53,230 nucleotides of DNA from Chitinophaga pinensis (GTDB lineage: Bacteria; Bacteroidota; Bacteroidia; Chitinophagales; Chitinophagaceae), in assembly GCA_945872815.1 (NCBI GenBank), contig CAMCAY010000012.1, positions 1-53,230 on the forward strand. Reading direction: 5' to 3'. The translations under genes were made by a program, and so were the position numbers. Numbering within the stretch: position 1 is the stretch's first letter; the number at the start of each line of letters is the position of its first letter. Positions 25,661-33,416 of this stretch are shown here, piece after piece. Below the pieces are notes generated by a model that was not told where the DNA came from, searched no databases, and worked only from the letters and a program-made list of their open reading frames with translations.

Positions 25661-26347
25661 ATGTTTTTGAAGCTTTTTTTATTGGTTGCTCTAGTTTTTT
25701 CATTTGGATGCAAAAGCACCTCCACCAAAGTAAATTTAAATGCTGATACATCAATTGCTGTCAAGATTTGTAATCAAGTTTGGATGAGCAAGAATCTTAG
25801 CATTAATCATTATAATAATGGTGACATAATACCCCAAATAAAAAACCCGGCACAATGGGCTAATTTAACTACCGGTGCGTGGTGCTGGTATAATAATGAC
25901 AGTGAAAAATATGCCATCTATGGAAAATTATACAATTTTTATGCTGTTAATGATGAAAGGGGACTAGCGCCTAATGGGTGGCATATAGCAACTGATGCAG
26001 AATGGAATACTTTGATAAAATGCATAGACAATAATGCAGATACTTTTTATCAAGGATATCAAATCACGAGGGCGGGGGGAAAGTTGAAAGAGCGTGGATT
26101 GTCTCACTGGACAAATCCAAACACTGGCGCTGATGATGATTATGGATTTACTGCTCTTCCTGGTGGTAATCGTGATGAATACGGCGCTTTCACTTATATA
26201 GAAAGTATTGGGCATTGGTGGTCTTCTTCAAAATTTGACTCTTTGACTGCCTGGTATAGATATTTACACTATAGTTCAAACGACATTGTAAGGTTTGGAT
26301 GTGGAAATAAAAAATATGGCTTTTCGGTTCGTTGTATAAAAGATTAA
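25661..26347 (+). CDS. FISUMP-domain lipoprotein
   Basis: A 228-residue lipoprotein (lipobox FSFGC, Cys17). The domain of Fibrobacter succinogenes major paralogous type is clear: QVWMSKNLSINHYNNGD, WCWYNNDSEKYAIYGKLYNFYAV, LAPNGWHIATDAEWNTLI, GFTALPGGNRDEYGAFTYI, GHWWSSS, and the terminal GFSVRCIKD. This fold is common in surface proteins of Bacteroidota and Fibrobacteres; the ligand is unknown. It stands alone, divergent from the paa operon. The secreted protein at the left edge may belong to the same broad group. Confidence 0.88.
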   Translation: MFLKLFLLVALVFSFGCKSTSTKVNLNADTSIAVKICNQVWMSKNLSINHYNNGDIIPQIKNPAQWANLTTGAWCWYNNDSEKYAIYGKLYNFYAVNDERGLAPNGWHIATDAEWNTLIKCIDNNADTFYQGYQITRAGGKLKERGLSHWTNPNTGADDDYGFTALPGGNRDEYGAFTYIESIGHWWSSSKFDSLTAWYRYLHYSSNDIVRFGCGNKKYGFSVRCIKD

Positions 26348-26428
26348 AAGCCTTACCGCATAAACAAATTTCATGAACAATTTCTAAGAATTAATAAATT
26401 TAACCTGTTTCTTTAAAACTTAATTTGT

Positions 26429-27418
26429 ATGAAAAAGTGTGCTTTTGCTTTATCTCTGTTGTTGCTGTGTTTGAGCTGCAAAAAAAAGGAAACTATAATT
26501 ATTAACAACGGAAACAATAATAACTCTGATACATTAAAGCTATACGAGTACAATATTCTTCCTTCCTCCACGAATCCTTTTATTAGTTCTTACAATAACG
26601 AGCATGAAGTATGCTTCGACAATAGATCAACTTTATTAAATAAATTATTTGTGTTTCTTCCAGGAACAACAGGATCTCCTTCATACTATAAATTAATTGT
26701 AAAGAAAGCCGCCGCTCTTGGGTATCATGCCATCGGGTTGACATATCCCAATAATAGTGATCTATATACATCCGCTGCAACTAATAGTGATTTAGGTGAG
26801 TTTGGTCGATGCAGACAAGAGATTTTTGATGGAACAGATCAAACTGCAGGTGTAAATGTGAATACAGATAATTGTATAAAAAACCGGCTTTTACGATTAT
26901 TGAGTTATTTACAGCTGACATATCCCAACCAAAATTGGGGTCAATATATTTTTAACAACGACATCAACTGGAGTAAATGTGTTTTAGCCGGTCATTCTCA
27001 GGGTGGGGGACACGCATTTTATATTGCCAAACAAGTGTCGGTGGATAGGGCCATTAGTTTTTCTTCTATTGATTGGAACAGTAATTTGGGAGCAAGCGCC
27101 AGTTGGGTGAGTCAACCGGGAGCGACGCCAATCTCAAAGTTCTATTCATTCAATGGAATTAGAGATCAGATATTTGCTTACGGTAATGTACAAACGCAAT
27201 TGTCGGAAATGGGAATACAAGGGCCCGCTGTCAGCATTGACTCGAATATGCCTCCTTATAACAATAGCCACATGCTCACAACCGCTGCCACTCCTTTCAT
27301 AAGCGTTTTGTTTCCAGATCATAACATTACTTGTCTTGATTCTTATGTTCCTAAAGATGGGGTGGGAAATGTAATTAGTTCATTTGATAAAGCCTGGGAG
27401 TACTTGTTAGCGAATTGA
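26429..27418 (+). CDS. Lipoprotein with alpha/beta-hydrolase fold
   Basis: A 329-residue lipoprotein (lipobox LCLSC, Cys17; followed by a Lys-rich and Asn-rich linker). The mature part has hydrolase features: LFVFLPGTTGSPSYY near the oxyanion region, the nucleophile elbow CVLAGHSQGGGHAFYIA (Ser190), and a late His in LFPDHNIT. An esterase or related hydrolase at the outer membrane is likely, substrate unknown. It follows the FISUMP lipoprotein by 81 bases; both could be exposed surface proteins. The next 240 bases are REP-type repeats. Confidence 0.75.
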   Translation: MKKCAFALSLLLLCLSCKKKETIIINNGNNNNSDTLKLYEYNILPSSTNPFISSYNNEHEVCFDNRSTLLNKLFVFLPGTTGSPSYYKLIVKKAAALGYHAIGLTYPNNSDLYTSAATNSDLGEFGRCRQEIFDGTDQTAGVNVNTDNCIKNRLLRLLSYLQLTYPNQNWGQYIFNNDINWSKCVLAGHSQGGGHAFYIAKQVSVDRAISFSSIDWNSNLGASASWVSQPGATPISKFYSFNGIRDQIFAYGNVQTQLSEMGIQGPAVSIDSNMPPYNNSHMLTTAATPFISVLFPDHNITCLDSYVPKDGVGNVISSFDKAWEYLLAN

Positions 27419-27655
27419 TTAAAGTCGTCGTGCTGGGATCCAAATGTTCAACAGTTCAATAGTTGCAAGAGTTGAGATTTTTACATTTAAATTTTGATTT
27501 GTTATAATAGCGCCGGTCTGCGACAGCACATTCGTTCAAATGTTCAACAGTTCGACGGTTTCAAGGGTTTTGAATTTTTACTTTTAAGTTTTGAATTGTT
27601 ATAATAGCGCCGGTCTGCGACCGGTGTTTATAAAAGACCAAGGACTTTGTCCTAA
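27419..27655. repeat. Tandem repeat units carrying REP modules
   Basis: Two tandem units, 27441-27524 and 27537-27621 (period 96), each start CAAATGTTCAACAGTTC, continue through AT-rich sequence and end in TAGCGCCGGTCTGCGAC. The first ends in a truncated module; the second runs into the full module at 27605-27654. A 28-base segment at 27523-27550 recurs without change at 28355-28382 on the other side of the transposase gene. Confidence 0.85.
27605..27654 (+). repeat. REP module, copy B (two hairpins)
   Basis: A 22-base part with hairpin CCGGTC-TGC-GACCGG, 15 bases of spacer, and GGACTTTGTCCTA with hairpin GGAC-TTT-GTCC. Its ends match copy A (308-357) exactly. It abuts the stop codon of the RAYT gene at 27656. 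Confidence 0.9.
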
Positions 27656-28204
27656 TTATAATCTATGTATGACTATTAACCCTTTTTCATTTGTATAATA
27701 ATCTATACCGCTGCTGTATTTATAATGCCAGGGTTCCCACACAAAGCCCGCCTTAACGGGATTGTTATGCAGATAATTTAATGCTATTTCAAGTCTTCTA
27801 GAGTTACTAAGTTGAATAGGGTGATAGTATTTTTTCCAAAATTGATAATATTTATTATCGTTATTTACTTTTCCTGCATATTCAAGCATGTTAATTATCC
27901 ATTCTCGTCTGCTTTCTCTTTTATTTTTTAATACCGCTTCTGTAATTTTTTTGCTCGTATACTTTTTTATATCTCTTACCAGTCCTGAAAGGTTATTTGT
28001 GGAGCTACTAACAATTAAGTGAACATGATTTGTCATTATTACCCATGCATGTAAATTAAGCGCTTTGTTTTCAATACAATATTGTAAACAATTCACAACA
28101 ATATCTCTGTAGTCATCTCTTGTAAAAACGTCCAGCCATCCAACAATAGTAAATGTTATAAAATGAGGTATTTCAGCATCTCTTAGTTTGTATTTTGAAG
28201 ACAT
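27656..28204 (-). CDS. REP-associated tyrosine transposase (RAYT, IS200/TnpA-like)
   Basis: A 182-residue Y1/HUH endonuclease. Motifs: HFITFTIVGWLDVF, HUH in TNHVHLIV (His60, His62), the catalytic Tyr in DIKKYTSKKI (Tyr82), and the RAYT signature YLHNNPVKAGFV (144-155) followed by YKYSS. RAYTs bind and cut REP hairpins in single-stranded DNA and are thought to spread them; they are usually single-copy and domesticated. Here REP copies lie directly after the stop (27605-27654) and, inverted, 88 bases before the start (28293-28347), so gene plus flanks form a mobile-like unit. It appears intact. Confidence 0.93.
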   Translation of the reverse strand: MSSKYKLRDAEIPHFITFTIVGWLDVFTRDDYRDIVVNCLQYCIENKALNLHAWVIMTNHVHLIVSSSTNNLSGLVRDIKKYTSKKITEAVLKNKRESRREWIINMLEYAGKVNNDNKYYQFWKKYYHPIQLSNSRRLEIALNYLHNNPVKAGFVWEPWHYKYSSGIDYYTNEKGLIVIHRL

Positions 28205-28292
28205 ATCAACGAAGTTGAAAAATGTCGAGAATTTGACCTTAGGAAAAACAACGGTTTTTTAAAAGAAAAAATGATATTTCAAAAATGTGAAA

Positions 28293-28347
28293 AAGGACAG
28301 AGTCCTTATACTCTTTTCCACACCGGTGCCCTGTGGAACACCGGCGC
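28293..28347 (-). repeat. REP module, copy C (inverted, variant)
   Basis: On the minus strand it begins GCGCCGGTG and ends AAGGACTCTGTCCTT. The first hairpin is expanded: arms CCGGTG and CACCGG with a ten-base loop, overlapping a second possible stem TTCCACA/TGTGGAA. The second hairpin is AAGGAC/GTCCTT. Orientation is opposite to copy B, so the two flank the RAYT gene as inverted elements. Confidence 0.8.
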
Positions 28348-28702
28348 GAACAGAACAGCACATTCGTTCAAATGTTCAACAGCTCAATAGTTGCAAGGGT
28401 TTTTATTTTTAACTTTTTAAATTTATTTATTAACCTATTTTTAAGTGAGTAAGTAGCTCTACTTAATTAAAAAAGGTAAAAAAACTTGATTTTGATTTTC
28501 GATTATCAAACCTGTTCTCTCGTAATTTTATTAAGGTTAGTTTTACTTCAGACAATTAATCATTGTTATCCGAACCCTAAAAAAGCAATAATCCAAATCC
28601 TACAAAAACACACAAACCAAACCTGATCACATCCAACCCTAAAGAGAACAAGGCTTCTGAGTCCTATGCGATTGTATAAAATATTTAAATTGAAGCCGCA
28701 TA

Positions 28703-28735
28703 AAGAACCCCGACCAAGTCGGGGTTCTTGTTTTT
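28703..28735 (+). terminator. Strong intrinsic terminator, orphan
   Basis: Twelve-base-pair stem AAGAACCCCGAC/GTCGGGGTTCTT with loop CAA, followed by GTTTTT on the plus strand. The gene upstream (RAYT) is on the other strand, so it must end an unannotated plus-strand transcript or serve as a relic. Confidence 0.85.
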
Positions 28736-28932
28736 AGGGACCTTCTTTTATCAATATTTATTAAAAGTAAAGTCCTTTGTCCTCAACGTAATGTGTCAGA
28801 TAGAATATTGTTAATAATTTTTATGAGGGGCCAAGTCATTATGCTCTTATTCGCAGGTTTCTGTTTTTGAAATTATTTCCCGATTATTTAATTTTGTTTG
28901 CTCATCGTCATTTTTAAAACCACCTATTGCTT

Positions 28933-29388
28933 ATGAAAGATATAAAATTTGGATTTTTATTTTCTTATGTTTTATTTTTCACTTCGTGTGTTTCTACAAA
29001 AACATTTCTTAAAAATGATCAAATTCCCGCTGATTTTGGAAAAGGAAATTCTACTGTCATCATAATTTCATCCGGAAACAATAAAGTTGATAATTACGTT
29101 GTGGCTTCTTTTGAAAAATATTACAGGGGCAAATTCGAAACTCGTAAAAGTTCATCTGAAAATAAACAAAACACTTCCTCGCATTTTTATACTTTTAATA
29201 CTTACATGGATTTCAATAAAGGGGAATTTACAAGTTACGGAAGACAAGCGCCCAGTACCGATATCTATTTCGGAATTACAGACCTACAGACAAATAAAAC
29301 ATACAAAAATCTTCGCTTCGGAAATTATAAGAAGTGTGGGAAATATTTTATACAAGCATTAGAGATTGTACGAAAAAGAAATGAGTAG
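28933..29388 (+). CDS. Small lipoprotein of unknown function
   Basis: A 151-residue lipoprotein: a hydrophobic start (IKFGFLFSYVLFFTSC) with lipobox Cys19. The mature domain has alternating strands (STVIIISSGNNKVDNYVVASF, KYYRGKFETR, TDIYFGITDLQTNKTYKNLRF) and a C-terminal helix (KKCGKYFIQALEIVRKRNE). I do not recognise the family. The ATG at 28933 is preferred over a TTG two codons upstream. It stands alone, downstream of the repeat-rich region. Confidence 0.65.
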   Translation: MKDIKFGFLFSYVLFFTSCVSTKTFLKNDQIPADFGKGNSTVIIISSGNNKVDNYVVASFEKYYRGKFETRKSSSENKQNTSSHFYTFNTYMDFNKGEFTSYGRQAPSTDIYFGITDLQTNKTYKNLRFGNYKKCGKYFIQALEIVRKRNE

Positions 29389-29528
29389 TTGTTCTCCTAT
29401 CAATGGCTTCATGGTAATTTAACTAAAGCTGATACTTCAGTTAGTAGCACATACTTTCTTACGTTCAATAGTTGGGAGAGTTGAGTTTTTTATTATTGAT
29501 TTTTCACTTTTTAATTTTTACTTTCAAA

Positions 29529-30806
29529 TCAATACACAACCAATTCGTAAAACTTTTCAGGTAACAAATATTTGTTTGCTAACTCCATCAGCGCATCTGC
29601 ACTGACTGTTTTTATCTCCTTCACAGAATCGTAAAAATAAGTTTCATCTAAATTATTAAGGACGATGTTCTTCCACTTCGCCATGATCTGAAACGGGCCA
29701 TCCAGCTCTCCCAATATTCCACCAATCATATAATTTCTAACCAACAACAATTCATCTTCCCCAATTTTTTCTTCACGCAAACGTTTCATTTCTTTGTAAA
29801 CCTCTTCAATCGTTGCCTCCGATACATCTTTACCCGCCTCGGTACTTACCACCCATGCCGTTTCTTGTAAATGGTTTTGGATATAACTATATATACCATA
29901 AGTATATCCCTTATCCTCTCTAATATTACTCATCAACCTGGCTCCAAAAAATCCACCAAACAATGTATTTAATACCATTGCTTTTTTGAAATCAGGATGA
30001 TGTCTATTTGGAAAAGGTGAAGCCAGTCTAATTGCCCCCTGAACTGCATTTGGATCATTATTTATGCGGTATTTTTTTTCTACTGCAGGAACAGCATCCA
30101 CTACTGGGGCTTTAATTGAGGTTGTGTTGACTTTTAATTTTCCGAAAACCGCGTTCAATTCTTTTATAAATTGTTCGGGGAAATTTCCTGCTGCAAAAAT
30201 GATGCAATTACCATTAAGGTAATATTGCTCATAAAACTTCTTACAGACTTCTGTATGTAAACTTTCTATATCTAACGGATTCGTATATACGCCGTATGGA
30301 TGGTTTTCTCCATACACATAACTATCTATCAATCTACCGGCAACAAACTCTGCTTTTTGTAAGTTGACTTTTAATCTTTGTTGAGCATTTTGCTTATACA
30401 CTTTTAATTCTTCCTCCGGAAATACAGCATCTGTAAGCATTTCATACATTACAGGAAGCAGCTTATTCACATGTTTTGTCAGACTATGCAAAGAAATTAC
30501 TGCGGTTTCATTGTAGCAGGCTCTGTTACAATAACCTCCATAGTATTCAAACGCCTCATTGATTTGAAAAGCTGTTTTTGTGCTTGTTCCATTTTTCAAA
30601 AGAAAATTGGTGGCTGCGGCAACTCCTCTTTGTTGCTCAAAGGAATTTCCTGCATAAAATACCATCTCCAGTTGAACCACTTCTTGTGCTCCGGCATTTA
30701 CACTATATACACTTATGCCATTATCCAGTTTTATATGCTCGTAGGGTTTTAGTTGCAATTTATAATCAATCGCATCTTTTATGTTTGGGGCTATCTTTCT
30801 GTTCAT
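29529..30806 (-). CDS. M16-family peptidase, non-catalytic partner subunit
   Basis: A 425-residue M16B-type protein without the zinc motif: where HxxEH is expected it reads GVAAATNFLLKNGTS. It keeps the second-subunit signature NIREDKGYTYGIYSY (Arg/Tyr pair that binds substrate in heterodimers) and the two-lobe M16 fold (PHHPDFKKAMVLNTLFGG is close to the usual DFY.a.v.N..LGG pattern). It probably pairs with the catalytic subunit encoded five bases upstream. Cytoplasmic, no signal peptide. The start follows the catalytic gene so closely that translation is likely coupled. Confidence 0.92.
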   Translation of the reverse strand: MNRKIAPNIKDAIDYKLQLKPYEHIKLDNGISVYSVNAGAQEVVQLEMVFYAGNSFEQQRGVAAATNFLLKNGTSTKTAFQINEAFEYYGGYCNRACYNETAVISLHSLTKHVNKLLPVMYEMLTDAVFPEEELKVYKQNAQQRLKVNLQKAEFVAGRLIDSYVYGENHPYGVYTNPLDIESLHTEVCKKFYEQYYLNGNCIIFAAGNFPEQFIKELNAVFGKLKVNTTSIKAPVVDAVPAVEKKYRINNDPNAVQGAIRLASPFPNRHHPDFKKAMVLNTLFGGFFGARLMSNIREDKGYTYGIYSYIQNHLQETAWVVSTEAGKDVSEATIEEVYKEMKRLREEKIGEDELLLVRNYMIGGILGELDGPFQIMAKWKNIVLNNLDETYFYDSVKEIKTVSADALMELANKYLLPEKFYELVVY

Positions 30807-30811
30807 GTAAT

Positions 30812-32050
30812 TTAGTTATCGCTTAAATAATACATCGTGCTGCAATTGTTGTCATCAAAAATGATGCGACTTTGTTCTTTGATTTCTTCAGCCGTAACAG
30901 CTTGATAAATTGAAAGCTCTGTGTTGATGAGATTGGCATCTCCCAACAACTCATACATAGCGATGCTGGAAGCCCTGTTCATTAAACTCATATCTTCAAA
31001 AGCCATCGCACTTTCTGCTTTGTTTTTTACTTTTTCCAACTCGGTTTGAGAAATACCTTCTGTTTGCAGTTTCATTATCTCTTCCATCACCGCCTTTTCT
31101 GCTTCTTTTATATCTACGCCTTTTACCAGTTTTCCTTCAATAGTCATCAATCCCGCATCCGTGCTACCAAAATGATAACAATCCAAATTGCTGAACAGTT
31201 GTTTTTCTTTTACAAGGCTTTGAAATAAACGGGAAGACCCACCTCCGCTCAAAATGTCTGAAATCAAATCGCAAGCATAATAACGTTTATCCATTCGGGG
31301 ATAAATATGCCAGCATTTATACAACGCATCTAATGGTACGCCAGACTTCACTTCTAAGTGACGCGGGGCAGTTTGAGAGGGTTCTGCCTGAATTGATCGG
31401 TTGTATTTTTTCCCTGACGGAATGGGACCAAACCACTTCTCTGAAAGTGTTTTTATATTTTCTATATCAATATTTCCCGCTACAACCAATATGGCATTAC
31501 AGGGTGTATAATGTTTGTAAAAAAAATCTTTTACATCTTCCAGTGTCGCATCTTCTACATGCTTCAATGAAGCACCTATGGTCATCCATTTATACGGATG
31601 TACTGTATAGGCAAGATTTCTCAACTTGTGCCATACACCTCCATAGGGTTTATTGATATAGTGTTCCTTAAACTCTTCGCAAACAACTTTGCGTTGCACC
31701 TCCAGGCTTTTTTTACTGAACGCTAGGCTTAACATTCTGTCGCTTTCCAGCCAAAAAGCTGTTTCTATATTTTCTGCAGGTAGCTGACAATAATAGTTGG
31801 TCAAATCATTGGTAGTAAAAGCGTTGTTTTCTCCTCCCGCCAATTGTAACGGCTCATCATAAGTAGGAATATTTTTGCTGCCTCCAAACATTAAGTGTTC
31901 AAACAGATGTGCAAAGCCTGTTTTTTCAGGATTCTCATCTTTTGCACCAACATCGTACAAAACATTCAAAACCGCCATAGGCGTGCTTTTGTCCTCATGA
32001 ACCAATACGCGCAATCCATTCTCCAAGATAAATTTTTCAAACTTAATCAT
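30812..32050 (-). CDS. M16-family zinc metallopeptidase, catalytic subunit
   Basis: A 412-residue M16B peptidase with the inverted zinc motif HLFEH in KTGFAHLFEHLMFGGSKN and the downstream Glu in AFWLESDRM. NNAFTTNDLTNYYCQLP and LSGGGSSRLFQSLVKEKQL are further family landmarks. It degrades peptides in the cytoplasm as a heterodimer with the product of the next gene. No signal peptide. The ATG at 32050 lies four bases after a -7 box, pointing to a leaderless message. Confidence 0.95.
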   Translation of the reverse strand: MIKFEKFILENGLRVLVHEDKSTPMAVLNVLYDVGAKDENPEKTGFAHLFEHLMFGGSKNIPTYDEPLQLAGGENNAFTTNDLTNYYCQLPAENIETAFWLESDRMLSLAFSKKSLEVQRKVVCEEFKEHYINKPYGGVWHKLRNLAYTVHPYKWMTIGASLKHVEDATLEDVKDFFYKHYTPCNAILVVAGNIDIENIKTLSEKWFGPIPSGKKYNRSIQAEPSQTAPRHLEVKSGVPLDALYKCWHIYPRMDKRYYACDLISDILSGGGSSRLFQSLVKEKQLFSNLDCYHFGSTDAGLMTIEGKLVKGVDIKEAEKAVMEEIMKLQTEGISQTELEKVKNKAESAMAFEDMSLMNRASSIAMYELLGDANLINTELSIYQAVTAEEIKEQSRIIFDDNNCSTMYYLSDN

Positions 32051-32054
32051 GGCG

Positions 32055-32062
32055 CAAAGTTA
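32055..32062 (-). promoter_or_regulatory. M16 operon -7 box, leaderless context
   Basis: TAACTTTG on the minus strand, full match to TAnnTTTG, four bases from the ATG at 32050. No matching -33 TTG at 19 bases. Confidence 0.55.
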
Positions 32063-32287
32063 GGCTTGTTTTGCTTTATGGTGTTTCAAAAATTACCATT
32101 TAAATGGTGAATGAAAAGAAAAAAGATTTTTTTCTCTCTTCTTTTGATGTTTTAAACATTTATTTATCGAAAATAGAGCTGTTTTTGGAACCTACCCTTG
32201 AAATAATTGAATCTATGAAACATTTAAAATAAACAAGAAAACAATCAACCAATTGAGCTTAATTTTGTTTTATATTAAAGCACCATA

Positions 32288-33409
32288 ATGAACATCAACA
32301 ATTTACTGACCAAAGCATTGAACTTTGAATTTTTAAGTGTGGAAGAAGGCGTATTCCTTTTTGAAAACGCCCCTTTAACTGAGTTGATATATGTGGCCAA
32401 TGAACTAAAAAAAATTCAGGTTCCACATGGTAAAGTTACCTGGCAAATAGACCGGAATGTAAACACCACCAATGTTTGTGTAGCCAATTGTAAATTTTGC
32501 AACTTCTTCAGAATCCCCGGGCATAGTGAATCATACATTACTGATATTGAAACCTATAAAATAAAAATTGAAGAAACCATTAAATACGGCGGTGATCAAT
32601 TGTTATTACAAGGCGGTCATCACCCTGAATTAGGGCTTGATTTTTATGTAACCCTTTTTAGTGAATTGAAGTCTTTATATCCAAATATCAAATTACATAC
32701 TTTAGGACCCCCGGAGATTGCACATATCACTAAACTAGAAAAAAGCACTCATCGCGATGTTTTAATGGCATTGAAAGATGCAGGAATGGATAGTCTTCCC
32801 GGTGCAGGGGCAGAAATACTAACGGACAGGGTTAGACGATTAATCAGTAAGGGGAAATGTGGCGCCCAGGAGTGGCTAGATATTATGCATGAAGCCCATA
32901 AACTTAACATTACCTCTTCTGCCACTATGATGTTTGGGCATGTAGAGACCTTAACTGAACGATTTGAACATCTTGTAAAAATAAGAGAAGTGCAAAGCAG
33001 AAAACCTGAAAATGCAAAAGGATTTCTTGCTTTCATACCCTGGACGTTTCAGGATGTAGATACTTTACTAGCAAAAATTCGCGGAGTACAAAACCTTACT
33101 ACCTCTGAAGAATATATTCGGATGATTGCCACAAGTAGAATTATGCTACCCAATATTAAAAACATTCAAGCCAGCTGGTTAACAGTAGGCAAGCCTATTG
33201 CACAACTTTGTTTACAAGCTGGTGCCAACGATTTTGGAAGTATTATGATTGAGGAAAATGTTGTAAGCGCTGCCGGTGCGCCACACAGATTTACCAGTAA
33301 AACGATACAAGAAGCTATCAAAGAAGCCGGCTTCGAACCTCAGCTTCGTAACCAACAATATGAATGGAGAGAAATACCAGAAATGATTGAGCAATTGATT
33401 GACTATTAA
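32288..33409 (+). CDS. mqnC: Cyclic dehypoxanthinyl futalosine synthase (MqnC)
   Basis: A radical-SAM enzyme of the futalosine route to menaquinone, closing the ring of dehypoxanthine futalosine. The 373-residue protein has IDRNVNTTNVCVANCKFCNF with the CxxxCxxC cluster motif, LLLQGGHHPELGLDFY, LGPPEIAHI, DSLPGAGAEILTDRVRR, TSSATMMFGHVETLTERFEHL, GFLAFIPWTFQ and NIQASWLTVGKPIAQLCLQAGANDFGSIMIEENVV. The PPEI and IPWTFQ motifs favour MqnC over its relative MqnE. A TAATTTTG box at 32260-32267 may drive it. Other mqn genes are outside the window. Confidence 0.95.
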   Translation: MNINNLLTKALNFEFLSVEEGVFLFENAPLTELIYVANELKKIQVPHGKVTWQIDRNVNTTNVCVANCKFCNFFRIPGHSESYITDIETYKIKIEETIKYGGDQLLLQGGHHPELGLDFYVTLFSELKSLYPNIKLHTLGPPEIAHITKLEKSTHRDVLMALKDAGMDSLPGAGAEILTDRVRRLISKGKCGAQEWLDIMHEAHKLNITSSATMMFGHVETLTERFEHLVKIREVQSRKPENAKGFLAFIPWTFQDVDTLLAKIRGVQNLTTSEEYIRMIATSRIMLPNIKNIQASWLTVGKPIAQLCLQAGANDFGSIMIEENVVSAAGAPHRFTSKTIQEAIKEAGFEPQLRNQQYEWREIPEMIEQLIDY

Positions 33410-33416
33410 AATACAC

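Larger units (their letters stand above)
28205..28932. other. Intergenic region with REP, a G-poor segment and an orphan terminator
   Basis: A 728-base gap. It holds REP copy C (28293-28347), the recurring 28-base segment at 28355-28382, and AT-rich sequence to about 28560. Then comes a stretch (about 28570-28645) rich in A and C with almost no G. Next is a possible pseudoknot: GGCTTC 28652-28657 with GAAGCC 28692-28697, and TATGCG 28665-28670 with CGCATA 28697-28702. A strong plus-strand terminator ends it. A 32-codon open frame without a start codon (28581-28679) crosses the same stretch. A small RNA or the decayed end of a gene are the two readings. Confidence 0.5.

Noticed and set aside
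27419-27655. Possible CRISPR array, because of direct repeats
   Set aside because: Only two units with period 96 and long similar repeats, no unique spacers of regular size and no cas genes; it fits REP arms instead.
28578-28651. Short minus-strand hydrophobic frame (24 codons, TTG start)
   Set aside because: The hydrophobic look results from the G-poor plus strand (read as Phe, Leu, Gly, Val); no ATG and no terminator on that strand.
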